Shown in pieces: positions 36,098-42,639 of a stretch of DNA of 42,639 nt (positions are counted from its first letter, which is position 1; each line of letters begins with the position of its first letter). The stretch spans positions 1-42,639 of the forward strand of contig JAEOTZ010000047.1 in the NCBI GenBank assembly GCA_016839585.1. The letters are read 5' to 3'. The notes below the pieces were generated by a model. The model made no database searches and was not told where the DNA came from. It saw only the letters and a program-made list of their open reading frames with translations. Made by a program: the position numbers and the translations under genes. The DNA comes from Promethearchaeota archaeon. Its GTDB lineage: Archaea > Asgardarchaeota > Lokiarchaeia > Sigyniarchaeales > SOKP01.

Positions 36098-37003
36098 TTA
36101 CTGAAAAACAGGACTTCTATTCCGTTGTAAGACATCGCGAATTTTTAAGAAAAATTTTCGTTTATTATATTCCAATTCAGATTCAGAAAAGGGAAGAAGG
36201 GACCAATAATAAGCTATTATCTCTTCTGGGTGTAACCTGTGTTGATTATTGTAAGGATCTATTTCCTCACATAAATCATATAATTTTTGGGGGGCGTTAA
36301 TAAATTTCGGTCTCTTTTCTTCATATATTGGAAAGCATCTATTATTTTCCACTTCAGATACTAAGAATGTAAAACGAAAGTAATGAAAGAAATAGCCCCC
36401 TCTATAAGGTTTTGCAGAATAGAGAAAAGGAACAGCTTTTATCGGGGCCTCATTATCTTGAAATTCAATATAGCAATTCTTTCCAATGGTATCGGGATTT
36501 GTTACATAAAGATTTTCGTATTCCTTTGGAACTTCTAATTCAGGGCATGCAACAAATCCTAATTTAGCATACCAGCTATTTCTTAATTTGGGATTGTTAG
36601 TACTAATTATATGAAGAAGTTCATGAGCAATTAGTTCTTTAAATTCTTTATATGGCCAACGAATCATTGAAAGAGGAATATAAATACAATTTCTCCTAGT
36701 GTAAGCAGCATCACTCTCTTCTCGTCCAGTGGTTTTTATAAGCATTATATTATCCAACATACATTCTTTGTACGGACTATAAGCGTTCTCTAATTCCTCG
36801 AATACTCTCTCAACTTTTTCCCTCTCAGAATTTGTCCAGTTAAGTATTTGATGAGAGAGGAATTCTAAAAATTCTTCCATTGAAGCTTTTTCTGAGGTTC
36901 CTAGGCGAGATTGTAAATCAAATTCGCTAAATTTGCCGATATATTCATCTTTTTCTGCAATGATGGAGGTCGCTGTTTTAACATTAACAAATTCAGGTTT
37001 CAT
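36098..37003 (-). CDS. zinc metallopeptidase-like protein (HELLH)
   Basis: A 301-residue soluble protein with a zincin motif HELLH at residues 127-131 (LIAHELLHIIS) in a predicted helix. A further HPEEIIAYYW segment at about 258-267 offers E260 or E261 as the third zinc ligand, as in gluzincins. The region around it is typical of an active-site domain, and no signal peptide or membrane segment is seen, so it should act in the cytoplasm. A GAGGTAGAGGGT ribosome-binding motif lies just before the ATG. I do not recognise the exact family. Its substrate is unknown. It precedes the small membrane-protein gene on the same strand. Confidence 0.65.
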   Translation of the reverse strand: MKPEFVNVKTATSIIAEKDEYIGKFSEFDLQSRLGTSEKASMEEFLEFLSHQILNWTNSEREKVERVFEELENAYSPYKECMLDNIMLIKTTGREESDAAYTRRNCIYIPLSMIRWPYKEFKELIAHELLHIISTNNPKLRNSWYAKLGFVACPELEVPKEYENLYVTNPDTIGKNCYIEFQDNEAPIKAVPFLYSAKPYRGGYFFHYFRFTFLVSEVENNRCFPIYEEKRPKFINAPQKLYDLCEEIDPYNNQHRLHPEEIIAYYWSLLPFSESELEYNKRKFFLKIRDVLQRNRSPVFQ

Positions 37004-37227
37004 ATTACCCTCTACCTCATTAAAGGAGTAAATTTCTATTTTTTATCTTATTTGGATTAAATTTACATTAAAGAATTACAAATATATTTTTAAAAATTAA
37101 TATTTAAATTACTTGGATTTATAAGAGAGCAATAAAAATCATAAGTACTAAATTTAACCAAAGTTGGATAATTCTCAAAATTTTCTTAGTCTAAGCTCTT
37201 TAAATAAAGAAATAAAAATTATCATAA

Positions 37228-37470
37228 ATGACTTTACAAAAGATAAAAGAGAAAAATTGTGCTGATTGTAATCAATCACTAACATTTGAGGAATTTTGCC
37301 GAATTAATCCCTCAATGACACAAAAAAAGGCAAAAGAATTTTGGAACGACCCCATGATTTTGATTTATTGTCCCGATTGTTATTTTAATCGCCCTGAACG
37401 ACCATTTAAAAGGAGAAGAGGATACTACAACTATTTCAGTAGATTTCGAAATAAAACTATTAGATGCTAA
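37228..37470 (+). CDS. small zinc-finger protein (80 aa)
   Basis: An 80-residue protein with CxxC pairs at C11/C14 and C48/C51, the latter in IYCPDCYFNRP. A charged helix (PSMTQKKAKEFW) lies between them. It ends with a strongly basic tail (FKRRRGYYNYFSRFRNK). The layout suggests a zinc-stabilised nucleic-acid- or protein-binding module. TTTAAATA at about 37199-37206 is a TATA box only about 25 bp before the ATG, so the message is probably leaderless. Confidence 0.65.
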   Translation: MTLQKIKEKNCADCNQSLTFEEFCRINPSMTQKKAKEFWNDPMILIYCPDCYFNRPERPFKRRRGYYNYFSRFRNKTIRC

Positions 37471-37546
37471 ACTAATTTGAAAAAATAATTAAGCTAAAGA
37501 CTATTCAAATAGGTAAAAATGTTTAAAATGATATAGTGATTATATA

Positions 37547-38056
37547 ATGGATTTTTATGATGTTGTTAGGAAGAGAAGAAGTTATCGTTTTTACAAACCA
37601 GATATGCCTGAGAAAGTAAAAATCGATAATATTTTAGAAGCTGCTCGATTAGCACCGACATGGGCAAACCTACAAGGTGTACATTATATTGTTGTTCAAG
37701 AACCGGAAAATGTAAAAGCTATATGGAGAGCAATAGATCAATCAGAAAAGTTTATTGAAGCACCTATGTTTATTGTAGGAACAATTTCTGAAGAATATTC
37801 TGGAGAAAGGGGCATTAAGTATTACCCTGTGGATTTCGGAATTTGTTTTGAGCATTTAATCTTAGCAGCAACCGCTGAAGGATTAGCAACTTGTTGGATT
37901 GGATATTTTAATGAGAAAGAAATAAAACAAATTCTAAAAATCCCAAAAAAATATAAAGTTTTAGGTATAACACCATTAGGATACCCCGTTAAACCTAAAG
38001 GTGAAGTTAGAAACCGTAAACCAATTGAAGAAATAGTGCATTATGAAAAATTTTAA
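37547..38056 (+). CDS. nitroreductase family FMN protein
   Basis: A 169-residue protein of the nitroreductase fold. The N-terminal MDFYDVVRKRRSYRFY is the classic start. The middle LAPTWANLQGVHYIVV has the FMN-contacting pattern. LAATAEGLATCWIGYFNEKEIKQILKIP and VLGITPLGYPVKP complete the fold. These flavoenzymes reduce nitro groups, quinones or flavins with NAD(P)H; the substrate is not predictable. A TATA-like element about 25 bp before the ATG again suggests a leaderless message. It converges with the winged-helix gene, with T-rich DNA between. Confidence 0.85.
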   Translation: MDFYDVVRKRRSYRFYKPDMPEKVKIDNILEAARLAPTWANLQGVHYIVVQEPENVKAIWRAIDQSEKFIEAPMFIVGTISEEYSGERGIKYYPVDFGICFEHLILAATAEGLATCWIGYFNEKEIKQILKIPKKYKVLGITPLGYPVKPKGEVRNRKPIEEIVHYEKF

Positions 38057-38137
38057 AAAAAGAAAAATAAATCCTAATCTCTTTATTTTTGAATGAGTCT
38101 CCTCTTTTTTTATACCTTATACAAAAATAAAGAAAGA

Positions 38138-38422
38138 TTAAGTTTTTATTAATTTGTTAAGTTCTGTGAGTTTATCTAGAACTGTTTTACCTTTTTTAGT
38201 CAGTCCTATATATGTCTTACCGTTGTTTTTTTCAATGCTAATTAATTTTTTTTCTATTAGTTTATCTTTTACTCGGAGAAACGAATTATAATAGCTAATT
38301 CTATTTAACTTATCATAAAAAACGCGTTTTTCAGTTTTATTATTTTCGAATTGAGAGAGAATTTGAAAAGTGTCGTTAATTCCCCTTTTTTTTATGAAAT
38401 TTATCAATTCTTCTACCGTCAT
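38138..38422 (-). CDS. winged-helix transcriptional regulator
   Basis: A 94-residue protein. TVEELINFIKKRGIND at the N-terminus leads to SYYNSFLRVKDKLIEKKLISIEKNNGKTYIGLTKKGKTVLDKL, which reads as a recognition helix followed by the beta-hairpin wing and a C-terminal dimerisation helix. It is a typical small archaeal DNA-binding factor. No ligand domain is present. It lies between the nitroreductase and radical SAM genes; a regulatory role for either is only a guess. Confidence 0.75.
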   Translation of the reverse strand: MTVEELINFIKKRGINDTFQILSQFENNKTEKRVFYDKLNRISYYNSFLRVKDKLIEKKLISIEKNNGKTYIGLTKKGKTVLDKLTELNKLIKT

Positions 38423-38578
38423 AAGAAATAAGACCTAAGTATCATTATTTAATTATTGTTATTAAATTATGGACAGAATAAAAAGGTTTTAAAAATTTAA
38501 CATTTCTGTACCATTATAACGTAAATATTTTCGATTTTTATGGTTTTCCAATTATGTAAAAATATAATATTAACAATT

Positions 38579-39250
38579 ATGATTGACCCAATTAAACTAA
38601 CAAAAAGTATTCAGAGTGATGTATGTAGCAATAATTCGAGAAAGTTTTATAGATTTCGAAAAACTCATTTCTATGGGGGATGTGCCACTGCTGATTGCTT
38701 AGGTTGTAACCTAAGATGTGCTTATTGTTGGGCTCAGAAAAAAATTTGGAATCCAGAGAAATTTGGCAAATACTATTCACCAAGAGAAATTAGTGAAAAG
38801 CTGGTAAAAATGGATTTATCATTGATACGAATAAGTGGTGGAGAACCTACAATATGTAAGAGAAATTTGTTTGATTTAATAAATTTGATTCCAAAAAATA
38901 CTTTGTATATTCTTGAGACAAATGGAATATTGCTAGATGAAAACTATATAAAAGATTTAAGTAAACTCAAGAATATTTATGTAAGAGTTTCTTTAAAGGG
39001 AATTGATGAAAAAACCTTCGAAACTATCACAGGAGCAGAGGGAAAGTTTTTTAAAAATCAGTTAAATGCTTTAGAAATGCTTAAGAAATATGAAATAAAA
39101 CATAGAGCAGCGATCCTAATTGATTTGTTCACAGATGTTCAAATACAAAATTTAGGAATTCCTGATTTAGAATATGAAACTCTGATTAGATACCCCTTTG
39201 TGTTAAAAAATCTTAAAAAGAAAGGTATAGAAATTGTTAGGGAACATTAA
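38579..39250 (+). CDS. radical SAM enzyme
   Basis: About 223 residues. The [4Fe-4S]/SAM motif is CNLRCAYCW in DCLGCNLRCAYCWAQ, and the GGE motif is ISGGEPT. The N-terminal extension to a possible ATG at 38540 (13 codons) is hydrophobic and unlike the rest; ATG 38579 is preferred. The short length and the 'GGCATADCLGCNLRC' lead-in suit activating-enzyme or small-molecule-type radical SAM proteins, but no specific reaction can be read. The C-terminus lacks an obvious auxiliary cluster. Confidence 0.8.
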   Translation: MIDPIKLTKSIQSDVCSNNSRKFYRFRKTHFYGGCATADCLGCNLRCAYCWAQKKIWNPEKFGKYYSPREISEKLVKMDLSLIRISGGEPTICKRNLFDLINLIPKNTLYILETNGILLDENYIKDLSKLKNIYVRVSLKGIDEKTFETITGAEGKFFKNQLNALEMLKKYEIKHRAAILIDLFTDVQIQNLGIPDLEYETLIRYPFVLKNLKKKGIEIVREH

Positions 39251-39276
39251 ATTATTTTAAAAACTATTATTAATGT

Positions 39277-39492
39277 CTATTTCCGCTTTTTTTTATTCTT
39301 GTCATTTGGTAAAAAGGATTCGAAAAAGCCTTTCATCTCTTGAAGAGATACTCTGTTCTCATCTTCAATATCCTCATCAATTTCTTTATAAAATTCCAGA
39401 TTGCAATTAGCACATTCAAAAGTCTTACCATAATTTATTAAATTTGATGATCCACACCGAGGGCACTTAAATTCTTTGATAATTTTGCTCAC
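39277..39492 (-). CDS. small zinc-ribbon protein (71 aa)
   Basis: A 71-residue protein starting at GTG 39492. The zinc ribbon has C10, C13, C27 and C30 (FKCPRCGSSNL, FECANCNLEF). An acidic linker and a basic tail (NDKNKKKRK) follow. The single TFIIS/TFIIE-type ribbon and charged tail suggest a DNA/RNA- or protein-binding accessory. A 7-bp inverted repeat (TAACTCC/GGAGTTA, 39514-39558) lies upstream in the promoter region. No fuller function can be inferred. Confidence 0.65.
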   Translation of the reverse strand: MSKIIKEFKCPRCGSSNLINYGKTFECANCNLEFYKEIDEDIEDENRVSLQEMKGFFESFLPNDKNKKKRK

Positions 39493-39889
39493 AACATTTC
39501 TGTAGATAGAATTTAACTCCGCCTACACTCTGGATAGTTAAAGAAAAATAGGAGTTATCTTTTTAAATATTTTTATTGTTAAACTATTTTCAGTTTCTTA
39601 CATTGAATTTATAATTCCTATCAATTCCTAATTAAATATATATGATTTAATATACATTGTTCACTGACAATACTGTCTATTTAAAAATGATAATCATTAA
39701 AAAAAAATCATTTTTATTAGAACGGAATCTAAATCAATTATACCAATTTAAATTTGATTTTTTATTAAGGAATTGTCTAAGCTTAATTAGTTATGAGATT
39801 ATGATATATAATTAAGTTGGAAAAACCTTTCAGTCCATTTTATTTCAATTTAATTTATAAAATTTAAACCTTCAAATTTAGTTAATTCT
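39493..39889. other. 397-bp AT-rich spacer
   Basis: Apart from the 7-bp inverted repeat TAACTCC/GGAGTTA (39514-39520 and 39552-39558) nothing stands out. No coding-like frame and no RNA-like structure were seen. It separates two minus-strand genes. Confidence 0.5.
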
Positions 39890-40303
39890 TTAAAATGCCA
39901 TTGAGTCTTCTGGTAATAAATTTACTGGTCGCCAAGTGATTTCATTTCTGTAGGTATGGATTGTAATATTTGCCCGTTCTGGTTGAAATCTTCCTTTATA
40001 ATGAAAGTTTCCGGAGCTGGGGATATAACAACCTAAAATACAAGTTAAAATCAATTCAGTAGAATAAATTGCGTTAAAAAAAGGTTTATTCTTTTTTCGT
40101 GGAAGATATCCTAATTTTCTAGTATCGTACCAAACACTTACAGCGAATCTATCATAAACATTATTTGGTTCTGGTCTTAATTCAAGCTCGGTTTTTGATG
40201 GTAATTTAGATAAATATTCACCATTATTTGTGTAATAAATGCCAACAATTTGAAGATGATAATAGCTGTCTTCTTTTAAATCATCATTTTGAGAATCAAT
40301 CAT
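39890..40303 (-). CDS. stand-alone HIRAN-domain protein
   Basis: About 137 residues from ATG 40303; a TTG at 40339 would add 12 residues. The sequence fits a HIRAN domain: LQIVGIYYTNNGEYLSKLPSKTELELRPEPNNVYDRFAVSVWYDTRKLGYLPRKKNKPF. HIRAN in HLTF/Rad5 binds the 3' end of DNA at stalled forks. In many prokaryotes it occurs alone or fused to nucleases. Here no helicase or nuclease domain follows, only about 55 further residues. A role in sensing DNA ends is plausible. Confidence 0.72.
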   Translation of the reverse strand: MIDSQNDDLKEDSYYHLQIVGIYYTNNGEYLSKLPSKTELELRPEPNNVYDRFAVSVWYDTRKLGYLPRKKNKPFFNAIYSTELILTCILGCYIPSSGNFHYKGRFQPERANITIHTYRNEITWRPVNLLPEDSMAF

Positions 40304-40466
40304 GCCTAAATTCAAAAATTTCTGGGGATTTCCTATCAAAACTCAATGGTTAGTTACTTATAGTGATACAAAATGATTTTCATTAATATTAAATGCGAGA
40401 TTAAGAGATTTTTAATTTGTAAATATAGATAAGATGAAAAAAAATTAGAAAAAATAAATTTAATAT

Positions 40467-40757
40467 TTAAACATTATTTCTTATTCTTTTCAATTCTATT
40501 TTAACTACATTCGTTCTGTCTGGGCATTCTAACTCAACGACGTCAGGATCGCTGCCCCATTCATCAGGAAATGATCCTCCAAACTGTAGCATTATAATGT
40601 AAGGAAAAATATCATGATAAAAAAAACCACATAACCCTCCCGCATTATGACCATCGAGTTCTATTTTATCTCCTATCTTATGACCAGCATTACAATGCCC
40701 CTTTATATCCTTTATAGTGCCAATAATTTGATAACCTACTTTTGGTTTATCTTCCAT
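40467..40757 (-). CDS. TIGR04076-family protein
   Basis: A 96-residue protein. The layout KVGYQIIGTIKDIKGHCNAGHKIGDKIELDG, then LCGFFYHDIFPYIIMLQFGG and ECPDRTNVVKIELKR, matches the small TIGR04076 family of anaerobic microbes, whose role is unknown. Its conserved Cys/Gly pattern (GHCNAGHK, LCGF, ECPD) suggests a metal or redox site. It lies upstream of the HIRAN gene on the same strand, about 160 bp away. Confidence 0.75.
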   Translation of the reverse strand: MEDKPKVGYQIIGTIKDIKGHCNAGHKIGDKIELDGHNAGGLCGFFYHDIFPYIIMLQFGGSFPDEWGSDPDVVELECPDRTNVVKIELKRIRNNV

Positions 40758-40915
40758 TAATACCCCTCTTAAAAATTATGTTTTATAATCCTATATAGAG
40801 ATCTATTGCATAAATAATTTATAATACTAAAATTCGACCAATTTTTATTTCATAAAAGATAATTTTTTATTCCCATCAGCTTGTTGAATTCATAGATAAT
40901 AAGGTTTTTTTAAAA

Positions 40916-41425
40916 ATGACAATTACAGTAAAATTATATGGAGATTTAAGAGTAAGAGTAAAACAAGAAGGATTTGAAAGAGGGCTTCCAAGTACATTAA
41001 GTATCAAAAATAACAAAATGGATACTGTATTTGACGTTCTTGAAAAATTGAAGATTAATCAATCTGAGATTAGTCATATATTTGTTAATGGAAAATATTG
41101 TGGTCCAGGAAAAACATTAGGAGAAGGAGATCGGATTGGATTATTCCCTAAAAGAATGGCGTTAATATTTGTAGAAATAGTCAAAAACAATACAATTTCA
41201 GTTAAGATTAAATTTTATGCTAATTTAAGAAATTATGGCCCGCCAGAAGCATTTTTAGAATTACCAGAGGGAAGTACAGTAAATACAATAATCCAAAAAG
41301 CTAAAATTCCTAAAGAAGAACAGAATTTAAAAATATTAATAAATGGAAGACCACATCAAGATAAGACTACAGTTCTTAATGAGGGAGATATTGTGGCTAT
41401 TTTTCCACCAATTGGTGGAGGTTAA
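40916..41425 (+). CDS. tandem ThiS/MoaD-like (ubiquitin-fold) protein with C-terminal GG
   Basis: A 169-residue protein made of two beta-grasp domains. Domain 1 (about 1-80) runs MTITVKLYGDLRVRV to GLFPKRM with the GKTLGEGDRIGLFP ending of ThiS/MoaD proteins. Domain 2 (about 94-169) runs ISVKIKFYANLRNYG to TTVLNEGDIVAIFPPIGGG. Only the second domain ends in the exposed Gly-Gly that is adenylated or conjugated in sulfur carriers and ubiquitin-like modifiers. No E1-like gene is nearby. It could be a sulfur carrier for molybdopterin or thiamine, or a SAMP/ubiquitin-like modifier. Confidence 0.82.
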   Translation: MTITVKLYGDLRVRVKQEGFERGLPSTLSIKNNKMDTVFDVLEKLKINQSEISHIFVNGKYCGPGKTLGEGDRIGLFPKRMALIFVEIVKNNTISVKIKFYANLRNYGPPEAFLELPEGSTVNTIIQKAKIPKEEQNLKILINGRPHQDKTTVLNEGDIVAIFPPIGGG

Positions 41426-41451
41426 TTCTCTTTTTAAATTAATTTATACTT

Positions 41452-41859
41452 TTAATCTTCTGCTTTTAGTCTTCTAATAGCTTCTTCTAAAAAACTTATA
41501 ATACGTTGTTTATATGAAGTTTGTTCTGGATAATTATAACTGAAAGTTTTCCAATAGGGACGTTTATGACCAACCTTAAATTTGGCTCCTTGCATTAAGG
41601 TAGTATATGAATTCGCATCAACTTTAGTAGCAATTTGATCTGCTATAATATACCAATGGAATTTTGTATTAATACTAGCACCTGTATTAACAGGAGCAGA
41701 GTGTATACGTGTTTTTATACTATCAAATTGAAAACTCCATCTATCAGGAGCAATTTTAGTCTCATGCCATTTTCCATTAGTATAGTTCCAGTTATGGGAT
41801 TTCCCTACTTTCATACCAGTATAAACTTTATTATTAAAAGTTTTAAGATTATTATACAT
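41452..41859 (-). CDS. hypothetical protein (135 aa)
   Basis: A 135-residue soluble, Trp/Tyr/Lys-rich protein, for example KSHNWNYTNGKWHETKIAPDRWSFQFDSIK and YWKTFSYNYPEQTSYKQRIISFLEEAIRRLKAED. The body is strand-rich and the tail is a helix. No metal site, membrane segment or known motif is recognised. It converges on the tandem ubiquitin-fold gene with about 25 bp between stops. Confidence 0.6.
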   Translation of the reverse strand: MYNNLKTFNNKVYTGMKVGKSHNWNYTNGKWHETKIAPDRWSFQFDSIKTRIHSAPVNTGASINTKFHWYIIADQIATKVDANSYTTLMQGAKFKVGHKRPYWKTFSYNYPEQTSYKQRIISFLEEAIRRLKAED

Positions 41860-42198
41860 CTTCTTTCACTTATTATGACAAAATTATGAATTAAAAAGAA
41901 AGATCATTTAAATAAAATAAAAGAGCTAAGATTTTCTAATAATTATGTAAATAAGAGTATGATGCTAAAATGTTAGTTAAATATTAAATCTTTCTCATTT
42001 AGAACGACAGAATTATTCGTTTTTGCATCTTTCTTTGATATTCTTGCAGATCTTCGCTGGGAGCCTCAATCTCCATCTTTTTATTTCTATAAATTCTATA
42101 AATTTCATAGGGCGTCATAGATTAGCTATTTAGTTTAATCATTCAGGTTTGAAGTTTGATTCTGATAAATAAAAAATTATTTTGCAAAATAGTAAAAA
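41860..42198. other. 339-bp spacer with one small open frame
   Basis: Apart from the small minus-strand frame at 41999-42118 it is plain AT-rich DNA. No stem, repeat or promoter-like cluster stands out. Confidence 0.4.
41999..42118 (-). CDS. possible 39-residue small protein
   Basis: A short frame encodes MTPYEIYRIYRNKKMEIEAP and ends KRIILSF. Its base composition is more GC-rich and protein-like than the surrounding spacer. No Shine-Dalgarno motif and no known domain. It could be a true small protein or a remnant. Confidence 0.3.
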   Translation of the reverse strand: MTPYEIYRIYRNKKMEIEAPSEDLQEYQRKMQKRIILSF

Positions 42199-42639
42199 TT
42201 ACCTGAAATTAAACAAGTTTCTCGCTTTATCAACAGTACTGGAATCAAATTTCTTAAATAAGGCATAAGCAGCAATTGGCACGACACATCCACAATTGTC
42301 ACATAAAAGTGGTGAATTTCCCATGACACAAAACTTTTGTTTTCCATCAGGATAGAAACTTTTTATTTGACCAGTTTTAAATATGCAATGTGGCACAAAT
42401 TCTTTTGACAGGTATACTTCTAACATTTTTTTGGAATAAAAAATAAAATTTCCATATTCACGCATTACTTTTAAAATGTCTTTTATTGTCTTTTTTAATA
42501 TATTACCTTTTAATAAAAGTGGGCTGTCAGGATAATCGGTATATAATAGAAAGACTAATCCAGAAGCACCATTATCGTGAGCAATCTTAACAATATCTTC
42601 AATTTCCTTATAATTTAATGTCATGATGGTTGATGTAAC
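42199..42639 (-). CDS. C-terminal part of a radical SAM-type protein, 5' end outside window
   Basis: The frame is open through the right edge: five codons (VTSTI) precede the ATG at 42624, so the gene begins outside. The visible TSTIMTLNYKEIEDIVKIAHDNGASGLVFL is the late barrel pattern of radical SAM enzymes. A C-terminal cysteine set follows (PHCIFKTG, FCVMG, LLCDNCGCVVP), like an auxiliary iron-sulfur site. The CxxxCxxC SAM motif would lie beyond the window, so the class is inferred and the reaction unknown. Confidence 0.6.
   Translation of the reverse strand, partial: VTSTIMTLNYKEIEDIVKIAHDNGASGLVFLLYTDYPDSPLLLKGNILKKTIKDILKVMREYGNFIFYSKKMLEVYLSKEFVPHCIFKTGQIKSFYPDGKQKFCVMGNSPLLCDNCGCVVPIAAYALFKKFDSSTVDKARNLFNFR

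Noticed and set aside
1-42639. tRNA, rRNA, CRISPR and classical insertion sequences
   Set aside because: No cloverleaf with a TPsiC-like box, no rRNA-like stretch, no repeat-spacer array and no transposase were seen by reading; a covariance-model search was not possible.

Overview
The window looks like chromosomal DNA of an Asgard archaeon, most probably of the Lokiarchaeia type. It is strongly AT-rich. Its information-processing genes are archaeal/eukaryote-like: clamp-loader RFC small and large subunits, TFB, TATA-type promoters, and Shine-Dalgarno motifs of the GGAGGTGA class. They sit beside a bacterial-type GrpE-DnaK-DnaJ set, a class II aldolase, PepT and many flavin/iron-sulfur redox genes. 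The left edge carries a very large TPR/coiled-coil repeat protein of a style common in Lokiarchaeia. The lineage is inferred; no rRNA marker is present.

Layout. 0-4.7 kb: end of a giant helical-repeat protein. 4.7-8.3 kb: an RHH regulator, a conserved small protein, a zinc-ribbon + LAGLIDADG endonuclease-like protein, and a zinc-ribbon gene broken by two in-frame stops. 8.5-12.4 kb: GNAT acetyltransferase followed by three clamp-loader genes (active RfcS, an RfcS-like paralogue with a lost Walker B, and RfcL). 12.8-18.1 kb: ECF-S-like membrane protein, a crotonase lacking the usual catalytic glutamates, PepT, an MFS transporter, a coiled-coil/winged-helix protein and an SCP2-like protein. 18.1-28.4 kb: a redox region with a CCG-domain iron-sulfur protein, two FAD-linked oxidases and a FixC/FixX-like pair, interrupted on the opposite strand by a two-gene cassette whose second protein joins a zinc site, a GIY-YIG nuclease domain and a long array of helix-turn-helix units. 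28.5-31.5 kb: class II fructose-bisphosphate aldolase, a metal-dependent amidohydrolase, TFB. 31.5-35.4 kb: grpE-dnaK-dnaJ on the minus strand with a perfect 25-bp dyad just downstream of a strong TATA box. 35.6-42.6 kb: small accessory genes (membrane protein, HExxH metallopeptidase, zinc ribbons, nitroreductase, winged-helix regulator, two radical SAM proteins, a stand-alone HIRAN protein, a TIGR04076 protein, and a tandem ThiS/MoaD-like protein ending in Gly-Gly).

How the genes may work together. The three RFC genes should supply a complete clamp loader, the paralogue serving as a structural or arginine-finger subunit. The CCG protein, FAD oxidase and SCP2-like gene form one tight operon for oxidation of a small organic or lipid-linked substrate. 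The FixCX-like pair could pass electrons between flavin, iron-sulfur and membrane carriers. The two endonuclease-type proteins look like selfish or mobile genes. The GIY-YIG/multi-HTH cassette, with three 11-bp direct repeats upstream, is the best candidate here for an undescribed system. No tRNA, rRNA, CRISPR array or classical insertion sequence was seen.
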